This document shows, piece after piece, positions 1 through 6,097 of a DNA stretch of 10,939 bases. The position numbers and the translations under genes are program-made. How positions within the stretch are numbered: position 1 is the stretch's first letter; each line of letters starts with the position of its first letter. Under the pieces are notes generated by a model, which was given only the letters and a program-made list of their open reading frames with translations, had not been told where the DNA came from and searched no databases. Location of the stretch: assembly GCA_022843505.1 (NCBI GenBank), contig JALHNN010000048.1:1-10939 (forward strand). The letters are read 5' to 3'. The stretch comes from Sulfuritalea sp. (lineage in GTDB: Bacteria; Pseudomonadota; Gammaproteobacteria; Burkholderiales; Rhodocyclaceae).

Positions 1-262
1 CTGCGCCCTGCCAGCGCGGACCGGCGGTCAGGATGAAGCCGAAGACAAACCACGGAAAGACACCGCCGGCCATGAGCAGAGCGTGCACCGTCGCCGCCGG
101 AAACACCGTCAGCAGCGGCCACACCGGCGCAGGCCAGAACCCGGCATAATGTCCGCCAGTCTGCAGCGACCAGAAGGCCATCGCCAGCAAGGCCTGAACG
201 GTCCCGCCGAGGAACATCACGCGATGCGGCGCAGCAAAGAAGCTGGCCTTGAAGTTCAACAT
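1..262 (-). CDS. nnrS: NnrS family protein, N-terminal part (truncated by window edge)
   Basis: The visible 87 residues are the start of an NnrS-type polytopic membrane protein; the rest lies beyond the left edge. NnrS proteins are haem/copper-containing inner-membrane proteins linked to nitric oxide tolerance and usually controlled by Fnr/Nnr-type regulators. The N-terminus carries the family pattern AAPHR (residues 10-14), a first hydrophobic helix at about 15-34, His60 leading into a second helix, and GFILTAGPRWQG at 75-86, which matches the usual GFLLTA-x-x-W-T-G segment. The start ATG (260-262) is preceded by an AAGG-like ribosome site about 9 bases upstream. It diverges from the Dnr-type regulator gene with 56 bases between the two starts, which supports a shared role in NO response. 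Family call is confident; full length cannot be seen. Confidence 0.85.
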   Translation of the reverse strand, partial: MLNFKASFFAAPHRVMFLGGTVQALLAMAFWSLQTGGHYAGFWPAPVWPLLTVFPAATVHALLMAGGVFPWFVFGFILTAGPRWQGA

Positions 263-318
263 GACAGCCGCCTTCGCGATTCCCGTCCAGGCAGTTCAGA
301 CCAATCACGAGACCAATA

Positions 319-1014
319 ATGCAAGAAACCCGCCTCGACATTCCGCAGATACTTTCGCGCCTGCCCCTGTTCCAGGAACTGACGCCCGAACAGTTGGCGA
401 AGCTCGAACCGGCGTGTCGCGAGCGCCGACTTTCCAAGGGCGCCATGCTTTTCCAGAAAGGCGATCCGGCCAAGGGCTTCTTCGTCGTCGTATTCGGCCA
501 GGTAAAGCTTGCCTTTCCGTCCGCGCAGGGCAACGAAAAGGTCGTGCAGATCGTCGGTCCGCGGCAGAGTTTCGGCGAGGCCGTCATGTTCCTCGACCTG
601 CCCTGCCCGGTGTTTGCCGAGGCGCTGGTCGATAGCCTGCTGCTGCACATCGGCAGCGCCCCCGTGTTCGAACTGCTCGAGACCGACCCGCTGTTCGCGC
701 GCCGCATGCTGGCTGGCCTGTCGATGCGGTTGCACTCTCTGGTGCAGGATGTCGAAACCTATTCCTTGCGCTCCTCGGCGCAGCGCGTGGTCGGATACCT
801 GCTGCAGCACTGCCCGCAAGGCGAGGGAGAAAGCGAAGGTGCGTTCGACATTTCCCTGCCCACCTCGAAGCAGGTGATTGCCTCGCGCCTGAACCTGACA
901 CCGGAAACGCTTTCCCGGATCTTTCATGACCTGACGGCCAATGGCCTGATCGCTGTCAGCGGCAAGCAGATCACCATCAACAACGCGAAACGCTTGCGCG
1001 AATTTGATCTCTGA
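319..1014 (+). CDS. dnr: Crp/Fnr-family transcriptional regulator, Dnr/NnrR type
   Basis: This 231-aa protein has an N-terminal cyclic-nucleotide-binding-like sensor domain (about 14-125), a long dimerisation helix (about 125-160) and a C-terminal winged helix-turn-helix (about 170-215). The segment GNEKVVQIVGPRQSFGEAVMF (71-91) closely resembles Pseudomonas Dnr. Only three cysteines are present (Cys33, Cys96, Cys165) and there is no N-terminal cysteine cluster, so it is not an iron-sulfur FNR; Dnr/NnrR proteins sense NO, probably through haem. The recognition helix holds Glu196, Ser199 and Arg200, the E-xx-SR signature of proteins reading TTGAT-N4-ATCAA sites. Two such sites occur in this window at 3000-3013 and 4933-4946. 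The 3' end overlaps the convergent membrane-protein gene by 38 bases. The NO-sensing role is inferred from similarity and neighbours; the family is clear, the exact subgroup less so. Confidence 0.88.
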   Translation: MQETRLDIPQILSRLPLFQELTPEQLAKLEPACRERRLSKGAMLFQKGDPAKGFFVVVFGQVKLAFPSAQGNEKVVQIVGPRQSFGEAVMFLDLPCPVFAEALVDSLLLHIGSAPVFELLETDPLFARRMLAGLSMRLHSLVQDVETYSLRSSAQRVVGYLLQHCPQGEGESEGAFDISLPTSKQVIASRLNLTPETLSRIFHDLTANGLIAVSGKQITINNAKRLREFDL

Positions 1015-2272
1015 AGCGGCGATAGCTGTTCATCGCCAGAATAAGGTTCCAGCCCAGCCAGAAGCAGGACACCGCAAAGAACAAGCCCGCAACGCGGGCC
1101 AGCGCCGGCAGCCAGACGGCCGCCAGTAGCAGAACCAGCGCCAGTACGTGGAGGCGAAACTGCACGGTCATCGCCGTCCCCGGAATCATCATCTTCATGT
1201 TCGGGACCGCCGAGATGGGCGCGCCCAGGCGCTGCAGGTGCAGCCAGTTGAGGAAGGGTGTGATCTTGTACATCATCCCCGAGATGGTCGAGACGAAAAC
1301 CCCCGGCAAGGCCAGCATGCCCAGCCAGACGGAGGCGCGCGGATCATCGGAGAGTTCGGGCCGAATCGCCATCGCGGCACCGGAAGCTGCAAACGCCAGC
1401 AACGCGATCATGGCCACCCGAAAGTAGAGCGATGTCGCATCATCGATTTTCCGGCGTCGCGTGTGCTGCAGCCAGAGCGTCATCGCGGCAAAGGCGGCGC
1501 AAAGCAGCGCCAGCGGGAAACCCATTGCCTGCGCGCGGCGCAGATCGTCGCCCAACCAAAGTGCCGACCAGATGGTGACCAGGAGCAGGAGCAGCGGACC
1601 GAACCCGCGGGCGAATCGCAGCGGATAGGGATGCGTGAGCTGGAACATGGGCACGACGAAGTAGGATACCGCCGCGACCAGCATCAGTCCCCATCCACCC
1701 AGGCCCCAGGCAAGATGCACATTGGCCAGTTCGATCAGTGGCAATGACAGGCCACGGGCCAGCCCTTCCGCCAGCAGCGAGCCCAGCAGCACGGCGATCG
1801 CCAACCCGGCCACGGCGATGCGCATGGTCCACAGCGTCATGCCGGTCGCCGGCGTACGCCAGAGCGCCAGCAGAACCACAGTGACAAATACTCCGACGCC
1901 GAGCAGGAAGGCGGCGACGGCGGCGGAAAACAGCACCGGAGCCGAAAACAGAAAACCCGCCACCAACGACAGGGCTCCCAGGAGCAGCAGGGGCTGGACG
2001 AAGTTGGCCACTACCGATGGGCGCCACACATTGCCGCCCACGGCAACGGGGATGAACTGGAACATCGCCCCGCTCATGGCCTGCAACATGAAGCCGACGG
2101 CGATCAGGTGGGCCAACGCCAGGGCTTCCGGAGTCCAGCGCGAAGCGAGCGCATCGCCGCCCGTCCAGGCCAGCAGCAGTCCGGCAAGCACGCCGAACCA
2201 CGGCGCTGCCAGAAAGAAGCGGTACGGAACCGAGATCGGCGGCGCCTGATCGAAGGATAGGTTAGGGTGCAT
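977..2272 (-). CDS. Polytopic membrane protein with NnrS/heme-copper-oxidase-like histidine motifs
   Basis: A 431-residue, strongly hydrophobic protein with roughly 11-12 predicted membrane helices. I recognise it only as the kind of protein often labelled permease or hypothetical membrane protein in Dnr/NnrS neighbourhoods. Histidines sit in or next to helices in motif-like contexts: HLIAVGFMLQAMSGAMFQF (55-73), NVHLAWGLGGWGLM (185-198), PMFQLTHPYP (208-217) and TPFLNWLHLQ (338-347). The H-x(5)-GGW segment around His186 resembles haem-ligand helices of NnrS and heme-copper oxidase subunits, so haem binding is a reasonable inference but unproven. It is the last gene of a minus-strand operon after the hemerythrin and DUF2249 genes, 19 bases beyond the DUF2249 stop. 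The Shine-Dalgarno before the chosen ATG is weak. Its 3' end runs 38 bases into the convergent regulator gene. A role in NO or low-oxygen respiration is suggested by context only. Confidence 0.85.
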   Translation of the reverse strand: MHPNLSFDQAPPISVPYRFFLAAPWFGVLAGLLLAWTGGDALASRWTPEALALAHLIAVGFMLQAMSGAMFQFIPVAVGGNVWRPSVVANFVQPLLLLGALSLVAGFLFSAPVLFSAAVAAFLLGVGVFVTVVLLALWRTPATGMTLWTMRIAVAGLAIAVLLGSLLAEGLARGLSLPLIELANVHLAWGLGGWGLMLVAAVSYFVVPMFQLTHPYPLRFARGFGPLLLLLVTIWSALWLGDDLRRAQAMGFPLALLCAAFAAMTLWLQHTRRRKIDDATSLYFRVAMIALLAFAASGAAMAIRPELSDDPRASVWLGMLALPGVFVSTISGMMYKITPFLNWLHLQRLGAPISAVPNMKMMIPGTAMTVQFRLHVLALVLLLAAVWLPALARVAGLFFAVSCFWLGWNLILAMNSYRRFRDQIRASVSRC

Positions 2273-2291
2273 CGGCTCGGCTGGATTGCCC

Positions 2292-2507
2292 CTACGCCTT
2301 GCGAATCCGAATTTCGCGCGTTCCCTCCGGAAGCAGGTTGTCGGTCCAGACGTAGCCGTTGTTTCTCAGGATGTTGAACAGGGGATGGGGCTGGCAATAC
2401 AAGAGGAGCAGGATGTCCTCGCCGTCACCAAGCTTCTCCAGCGCCTCCATTGTGCGTTCCAGGGGTTCCGGCGGTTGCAGTTCCCGTCCGTCGATGACGA
2501 TGGTCAT
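2292..2507 (-). CDS. DUF2249 domain protein
   Basis: A 71-residue protein that is essentially one DUF2249 domain, a small TusA/SirA-like fold of unknown biochemical role. Visible family features are the opening V-I-D-G-R-E-L-Q-P-P-E-P-L (4-16), the acidic turn GDGEDILLLLY (28-37), a CQPHPL segment (38-43) where relatives carry xDPxPL, and the NNGYVW turn (49-54). Its start codon overlaps the stop of the upstream hemerythrin gene in an ATGA arrangement (2504-2507), so translation of the two is probably coupled. DUF2249 domains are frequently encoded beside or fused to hemerythrin HHE domains in denitrifiers, which fits this context. The function is unknown; a partner role to the hemerythrin is inferred from the coupling. 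Confidence 0.87.
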   Translation of the reverse strand: MTIVIDGRELQPPEPLERTMEALEKLGDGEDILLLLYCQPHPLFNILRNNGYVWTDNLLPEGTREIRIRKA

Positions 2508-2941
2508 GCGGCAGCCAGCCTTCCGGCAATCGTAGCGCCGACCTCGGATGCACCAAGCGCGCTGTCACACATGGGATAGAGGATGTTCTCCTCTTTCATG
2601 TTGTGCTGTTGCATCATGATCAGCAGGGTCTCCGCCGTGCCGCCGAAGCCTTCACCATCGCGCTCGTCGAGTGCCTGCTGCATCTGAGCCAGCAATTCGC
2701 GCATCTGCCGGTGTTCGCCGCGCATCACCTCGGTCGGGCCCGACACCATGCCGGTCGCCGATTCGAATGCCGGGAAAAGCACTTCCTCCTCGCTCAGGAA
2801 ATGCGCCTCGAGCTGTCCGGCGAAAGCGGCAAACGCCTTGGCGCCGCCTGCCCAGTCACCCTTGCCGCAGGCCTCCTCGGCGTCGGCAAAAATCTCGTCA
2901 CAGTGCTTATGGTGCTGGAACAGCGGCTGGGTCGCGGACAT
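2504..2941 (-). CDS. Hemerythrin HHE-domain protein
   Basis: From the ATG at 2939-2941 the product is 145 aa, a single HHE four-helix di-iron domain. Likely metal ligands are in HHKHCDE (10-16), HFLSEEE (47-53, His47 and a following Glu), EHRQM (His77) and QHNMKEEN (His113, Glu117/118). Such cytoplasmic proteins bind O2 or NO, or help repair NO-damaged iron centres; which of these applies cannot be decided from sequence. An upstream in-frame ATG at 3011-3013 would add 24 residues with no hemerythrin character and would overlap the Fnr/Dnr box, so it is rejected. The chosen start has GGAG ten bases upstream. It is the first gene of a Dnr-type operon with the DUF2249 and membrane-protein genes. 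Family assignment is firm. Confidence 0.9.
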   Translation of the reverse strand: MSATQPLFQHHKHCDEIFADAEEACGKGDWAGGAKAFAAFAGQLEAHFLSEEEVLFPAFESATGMVSGPTEVMRGEHRQMRELLAQMQQALDERDGEGFGGTAETLLIMMQQHNMKEENILYPMCDSALGASEVGATIAGRLAAA

Positions 2942-2951
2942 TTTCGGTGGG

Positions 2952-2955
2952 CTCC
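2952..2955 (-). promoter_or_regulatory. Ribosome binding site fixing the hemerythrin start
   Basis: GGAG on the minus strand, 10 bases before the ATG at 2941. With the predicted transcript start near 2965 it lies inside a leader of about 24 bases. This excludes the longer reading from 3013, whose start would be upstream of the transcript. Confidence 0.5.
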
Positions 2956-2971
2956 GGTTGAACAGGTGCCG

Positions 2972-3013
2972 ATTCTGTGGGTGGAGCCCGCGGCAAACAT
3001 TGATACCGGTCAA
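2972..3013 (-). promoter_or_regulatory. Fnr/Dnr-type activated promoter of the hemerythrin-DUF2249-membrane protein operon
   Basis: On the plus strand 3000-3013 reads TTGATACCGGTCAA, which on the minus strand is TTGAC-CGGT-ATCAA and matches the TTGAT-N4-ATCAA consensus at 9 of 10 defined positions. A possible -10 element, CAGAAT, lies at 2972-2977 on the minus strand. The two centres are 32 bases apart, the spacing expected when the activator sits at -41.5. This puts the transcript start near 2965, about 24 bases before the hemerythrin ATG. No good -35 hexamer is needed or seen in this class of promoter. The Dnr-type regulator in this window is the obvious candidate, but an FNR/ANR protein could bind the same box. 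Confidence 0.7.
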
Positions 3014-3044
3014 GCGATCGCTGCGTTAGTCATTTCGACGCTGC

Positions 3045-3064
3045 TCGCGGAGATCACTCCGCGA
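3045..3064 (-). terminator. Perfect hairpin after phaC, possible terminator without U-tract
   Basis: TCGCGGAG (3045-3052) and CTCCGCGA (3057-3064) form a perfect 8-bp inverted repeat with a 4-base loop. It begins 41 bases past the phaC stop in the direction of phaC transcription and upstream of the next promoter. There is no run of T after the stem on either strand, so it is not a canonical intrinsic terminator. It may still end or protect the phaC transcript, or be an operator. Confidence 0.4.
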
Positions 3065-3105
3065 TGTCGGCTCGACCTGCCACCGGGTCCAATGCTGCGC
3101 CGCAC

Positions 3106-4839
3106 TTACTGCTCGAGAACATAGGTCCCGGGGGCGTCGGCAAGCGCCGGGAACTTCTCGGTTTCAACCGGCGGCGGCGCCACGAGTGGCCCGGATTGCG
3201 GCTTGAGCCAGGACATCCAGTCTTCCCACCAGCTGCCATGGCGGAACTCCGCCTGGTCCAGCCAGTCGTCCGGTGTATCGTGCCGCTCGACCGTGCCGAC
3301 ATGGAAATCGCGCTTCGGCGGATTGACCACGGGATTGACGATGCCCAGGATGTGGCCGGACGTGGACAGGACATAGCGACGCGGACCGGCGACGAAGTTG
3401 TTGATGCGGAAGGTCTGGCGCCAGGGTGCGATGTGGTCGTCTTCCGCCGACACCGCATACAGGGGCTGCGATATCCGTCCGAGATCGATCTTTTCACCGG
3501 CCAGCGTCAGCGCATCCTTCTTGATCAGCAGGTTCTGGAGGTAGAGATTTCGCAGGTACCAGGAGTGCATTTTCGCCGGCATGCGCGTGGAATCCATGTT
3601 CCAGAAAAGAACATCGAAGGGGGGCGGTGCATCGCCGAACAGGTAGCCACGCACCACGTAATGCCAAACCAGGCTGTTGGAGCGGAGCAGGCGGAAGGCC
3701 GATGCCATTTCCTTGCCGTCGAGGTAGCCCTTCTCGGCCATCGACTTCTCCAGCCACTTGATGCTGCTCTCATCGATAAAGACCTCGATGTCGCCCGGCT
3801 TGTGGTAATCGACCAGGGTGGTGAGCAGGGTCACGGTTGCGACCGGGACATCCCTGGCGCCATAGCGGGCATTGGCCCACGCCATCCATGCCGCAAGCGC
3901 GGCGCCGCCGATGCAGTAGCCGACCGCATGTACCTTGGCCGATCCGGTGATGCCGCGTGCCGTTTCGATGATCTGGCCGATGCCTTCCATGAGGTAGTCG
4001 TCGAAGCTGACATTCCGCATCTCGGCCGTCGGATTCTTCCAGCTGGTGATATAGACGTCGAACCCCTGGTCAACCAGAAACTTGACCATGCTCTTCTTGG
4101 CATTGAGGTCGAGCACGTAGAACTTGTTGATCCAGGGTGTAACGATGACAATTGGCGTCGAATGGACCTTCTCCCGCGTCGGCGCATAGTGGATGACCTC
4201 CAGCAGCCGGTTGCGGAAAACGACCTTGCCCGGCGTGGTCGCCAGATCCTTGCCCACGGTGAAATCCGTCGGACGCGCCATCTGTACGTCGCCCGCCTGG
4301 AAGTCGGTGACGAAATTATTGAAACCCTTGAGCAGCGACTCGCCGTGTGTTTCCATGGCCCGCTGCATGGCTGAAGGGTTGGTCAGCAGGAAATTGGTTG
4401 GCGCCATCGCATTCAGCCATTTCCGCCACCAGAACGCAGCGCGCCGGCGGTCGCGATTCGACAACCCCGGCGTGTCGTAGAGTGCATCCTGAACCTGACG
4501 AGTAAGCATCAGGTACCACTCCTTGACGATGTCCCACGTGGCGGAATCGTTCCATACTGGATCGGCAAAACGCGTGTCGTCGGGTTTCGGAGAGACCACA
4601 TCCTTGCTTGGCATGCCCAGCGCGCGGTGCCACGAATGCACCTGGAGATCCCAGAGCTTTCCGGAGAAATCAGCCAGCGCCTCGGACATTTCCTGCGGGT
4701 GGGACAACCAGGCCAACTGCGCATGCAACAATGGCGTTGCCATGCCGATCGGATCAATCTTGGCCTCGACGGCCTGATTCACGGCGCGCCATGCCGCCTG
4801 GGGGGTGGCCGGCGCCTTGGATGGCTTGTTCTTGCTCAT
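3106..4839 (-). CDS. phaC: Class I poly(3-hydroxyalkanoate) synthase
   Basis: A 577-aa PhaC, typical in length for class I enzymes, which polymerise (R)-3-hydroxyacyl-CoA into storage granules at the granule surface. The N-terminal domain (about 30-200) contains the conserved FxxQVHSWHRA-like and WWRKWLN regions, and the C-terminal alpha/beta-hydrolase domain holds the lipase-like box GYCIGG with nucleophile Cys309. Asp468 in SAEDDHIAPW and His496 in SGHILGIVNP complete the triad, with spacing close to the Cupriavidus enzyme. The start ATG has GAGAGGAA upstream at a good distance. No phaA, phaB or phasin gene is adjacent, so monomer supply is encoded elsewhere. It diverges from usp across a 159-base region containing an Fnr/Dnr box. 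Identification is secure. Confidence 0.96.
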   Translation of the reverse strand: MSKNKPSKAPATPQAAWRAVNQAVEAKIDPIGMATPLLHAQLAWLSHPQEMSEALADFSGKLWDLQVHSWHRALGMPSKDVVSPKPDDTRFADPVWNDSATWDIVKEWYLMLTRQVQDALYDTPGLSNRDRRRAAFWWRKWLNAMAPTNFLLTNPSAMQRAMETHGESLLKGFNNFVTDFQAGDVQMARPTDFTVGKDLATTPGKVVFRNRLLEVIHYAPTREKVHSTPIVIVTPWINKFYVLDLNAKKSMVKFLVDQGFDVYITSWKNPTAEMRNVSFDDYLMEGIGQIIETARGITGSAKVHAVGYCIGGAALAAWMAWANARYGARDVPVATVTLLTTLVDYHKPGDIEVFIDESSIKWLEKSMAEKGYLDGKEMASAFRLLRSNSLVWHYVVRGYLFGDAPPPFDVLFWNMDSTRMPAKMHSWYLRNLYLQNLLIKKDALTLAGEKIDLGRISQPLYAVSAEDDHIAPWRQTFRINNFVAGPRRYVLSTSGHILGIVNPVVNPPKRDFHVGTVERHDTPDDWLDQAEFRHGSWWEDWMSWLKPQSGPLVAPPPVETEKFPALADAPGTYVLEQ

Positions 4840-4890
4840 GATGATTCCTCTCGAATTTCAGCGCCGCCCTCCCGCAGCGCAGCAAGTGAT

Positions 4891-4919
4891 GTTATTTTGC
4901 CCTACCTGCCAAGCTTCAA
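4891..4919 (-). promoter_or_regulatory. Putative sigma-70 promoter of phaC
   Basis: On the minus strand TTGAAG (4914-4919) and AATAAC (4891-4896) are 17 bases apart and each match the -35 and -10 consensus at 4 of 6 positions. The predicted transcript would start near 4884, leaving a leader of about 45 bases to the phaC ATG. The match is modest. A short inverted repeat (AGCTT-C-AAGCT, 4912-4922) overlaps the -35 element and could be an operator. Confidence 0.35.
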
Positions 4920-4932
4920 GCTGGTGCACCCG

Positions 4933-4973
4933 TTGACCTTGATCAATCTCATTGTTCTTTAGTAGGGTAGGCT
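4933..4973 (+). promoter_or_regulatory. Fnr/Dnr-type box and promoter upstream of usp
   Basis: TTGACCTTGATCAA at 4933-4946 matches TTGAT-N4-ATCAA at 9 of 10 defined positions. A weak -10, TAGGCT (4968-4973), is centred 31 bases downstream, close to the spacing of Fnr-activated promoters; TACATT at 4974-4979 is an alternative but sits too far. Transcription toward usp would begin near 4980. The box is about 100 bases from the phaC start and has no fitting -10 on that side, so usp and the following hemerythrin gene are the more likely targets. An effect on phaC, for example repression, remains possible. Confidence 0.65.
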
Positions 4974-4985
4974 TACATTTGTCAA

Positions 4986-4990
4986 AAGGA
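4986..4990 (+). promoter_or_regulatory. Ribosome binding site fixing the usp start
   Basis: AAGGA ends 8 bases before the ATG at 4999 and overlaps the in-frame ATG at 4990. It therefore supports the downstream start, which also gives the canonical beginning M-F-K-H-I-L-V-P-T-D-G-S of universal stress proteins. Confidence 0.7.
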
Positions 4991-4998
4991 TGCAAATC

Positions 4999-5442
4999 AT
5001 GTTCAAACATATCCTCGTTCCCACAGACGGTTCGCAGCTCTCGTCCGATACCGTAAAGCGCGCAATCGCTTTCGCCAAGGAGACGCGCGCCAAGGTGACT
5101 TTCTTCTTCGCCAAGCCGGACTATCCCGTGGCCTTTTACGGCGAAGGCGCGTTGATTGACCCGACGACACCGGACAAGTTTGCGGAAATGGCCGAACAGC
5201 AGGCGAGGGAGATACTTGCCGGCCATGAGGCCGCGGCCAAGGCGGAAGGTGTCGAGAGCGGTTCGCTCAGTTCCGTGAGCGATATTCCTTATGAGGCCAT
5301 CATCGCTGCCGCCGAAGAATCCGGTGCCGACCTGATATTCATGGCGTCCCATGGACGGCGCGGCATCAGCGGGTTGCTGCTTGGCTCGGAAACGCAAAAG
5401 GTTCTCACCCACTCGAAGATCCCGGTCCTCGTTTATCGCTGA
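4999..5442 (+). CDS. Universal stress protein (UspA family)
   Basis: A 147-aa single-domain cytoplasmic USP. It opens with the beta-strand HILVPTDGS (Asp10 of the nucleotide site) and ends with ASHG-RRGISGLLL-GS (116-130), the ATP-binding pattern G-2x-G-9x-G-S with the first glycine replaced by alanine, a common variant, then the C-terminal strand IPVLVYR. Family members bind ATP or other ligands and support survival under stress such as anoxia; the specific task is not visible. The start at 4999 is preferred to the ATG at 4990 because the AAGGA site fits it. It is followed after 24 bases by a hemerythrin gene, probably in the same transcript, and is preceded by an Fnr/Dnr box, so low-oxygen or NO induction is likely. 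Confidence 0.93.
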   Translation: MFKHILVPTDGSQLSSDTVKRAIAFAKETRAKVTFFFAKPDYPVAFYGEGALIDPTTPDKFAEMAEQQAREILAGHEAAAKAEGVESGSLSSVSDIPYEAIIAAAEESGADLIFMASHGRRGISGLLLGSETQKVLTHSKIPVLVYR

Positions 5443-5466
5443 CCGCTTCGGTTCTGAGCCGGAGAC

Positions 5467-6054
5467 ATGTTCAACTCCGCGCTGAACATCATCCACGACG
5501 AGCATCGTTCGCTCGCGGCGGTTGTGCAGGGGCTGCGACACCTGGTCGGCGAGTATCGGCTGGGCCGTCTGCCGGCGGACTTCAGCTTGCTGCGGGCGAT
5601 TGTTTTCTACCTCGACGAGTTTCCGCAAAAGCGCCATCATCCGAAAGAGGATGCGTATCTGTTCGCACGGTTGCAGCTACGCACCCGCACCGCGGACTCG
5701 ATAATCGAACAACTCAGGGAGCAACATGCTGCAGGCACGGATTATGTGGCCGCGCTGCACGCGACACTCGAGCGCTTTGAAGCCGGCAAGACCGGCGGCA
5801 GGGAGGATTTTTCCGCGGCGGTCGAGGCTTTTGCCGATGACATCCTTCGTCACATGGCGCTAGAGGAAAGCGCCCTGATCCCCTTGGCACGGCGACATCT
5901 GAGCGGAGAGGACTGGGTGGATATCAGCGTCGCTTTCGGTGAAAACGGCGACCCCCGCTTTGTTGCCGATGCCGAACACGACTTTGCCGGCCTCTTCGAT
6001 CGCATCATGGCGCTCGCGCCGGCAACCGGCGATCGGAACTACGGGCGAACGTAG
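5467..6054 (+). CDS. Hemerythrin HHE-domain protein (second copy, divergent)
   Basis: A 195-aa protein with an HHE di-iron four-helix bundle over about residues 1-150 and a short C-terminal extension. Candidate ligands are in IIHDEH (His10, His13), RHHPKED (His57/His58, Glu61), EQHAAG (His87) and RHMALEES (His129, Glu133). The HHPKEDxYLF motif is characteristic of a hemerythrin subgroup distinct from the 145-aa protein at 2504-2941, so the two are not recent duplicates. The GGAG preceding the ATG is unusually close, only 2 bases away. It follows usp by 24 bases and probably shares its Fnr/Dnr-type promoter. O2 or NO binding, or iron-centre repair, is the family expectation; the actual substrate is unknown. 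It ends 43 bases from the convergent small membrane-protein gene. Confidence 0.9.
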   Translation: MFNSALNIIHDEHRSLAAVVQGLRHLVGEYRLGRLPADFSLLRAIVFYLDEFPQKRHHPKEDAYLFARLQLRTRTADSIIEQLREQHAAGTDYVAALHATLERFEAGKTGGREDFSAAVEAFADDILRHMALEESALIPLARRHLSGEDWVDISVAFGENGDPRFVADAEHDFAGLFDRIMALAPATGDRNYGRT

Positions 6055-6097
6055 CCCGACCCCGTCAATTTCGGCGACATCCGCCGCCGCAAGCCCT

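Noticed and set aside
295..308. TTCAG-ACCA-ATCAC between nnrS and the regulator gene as an Fnr/Dnr box
   Set aside because: Only 7 of 10 defined positions match, it is too close to the regulator start for activation, and no -10 lies at the right distance on the nnrS side.
2942..3013. Longer hemerythrin reading from the ATG at 3013
   Set aside because: The start overlaps the Fnr/Dnr box and lies upstream of the predicted transcript start; the added residues lack hemerythrin character.
3064..4374. A 436-codon open frame on the plus strand opposite phaC
   Set aside because: It is antisense to a secure phaC gene; the product shows no family resemblance or hydrophobic pattern and the frame is open because of GC-rich codon bias.
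6042..6058. CGGGC...GCCCG inverted repeat at the end of the second hemerythrin gene as a terminator
   Set aside because: Only a 5-bp stem with a 7-base loop spanning the stop codon and no following T-run.
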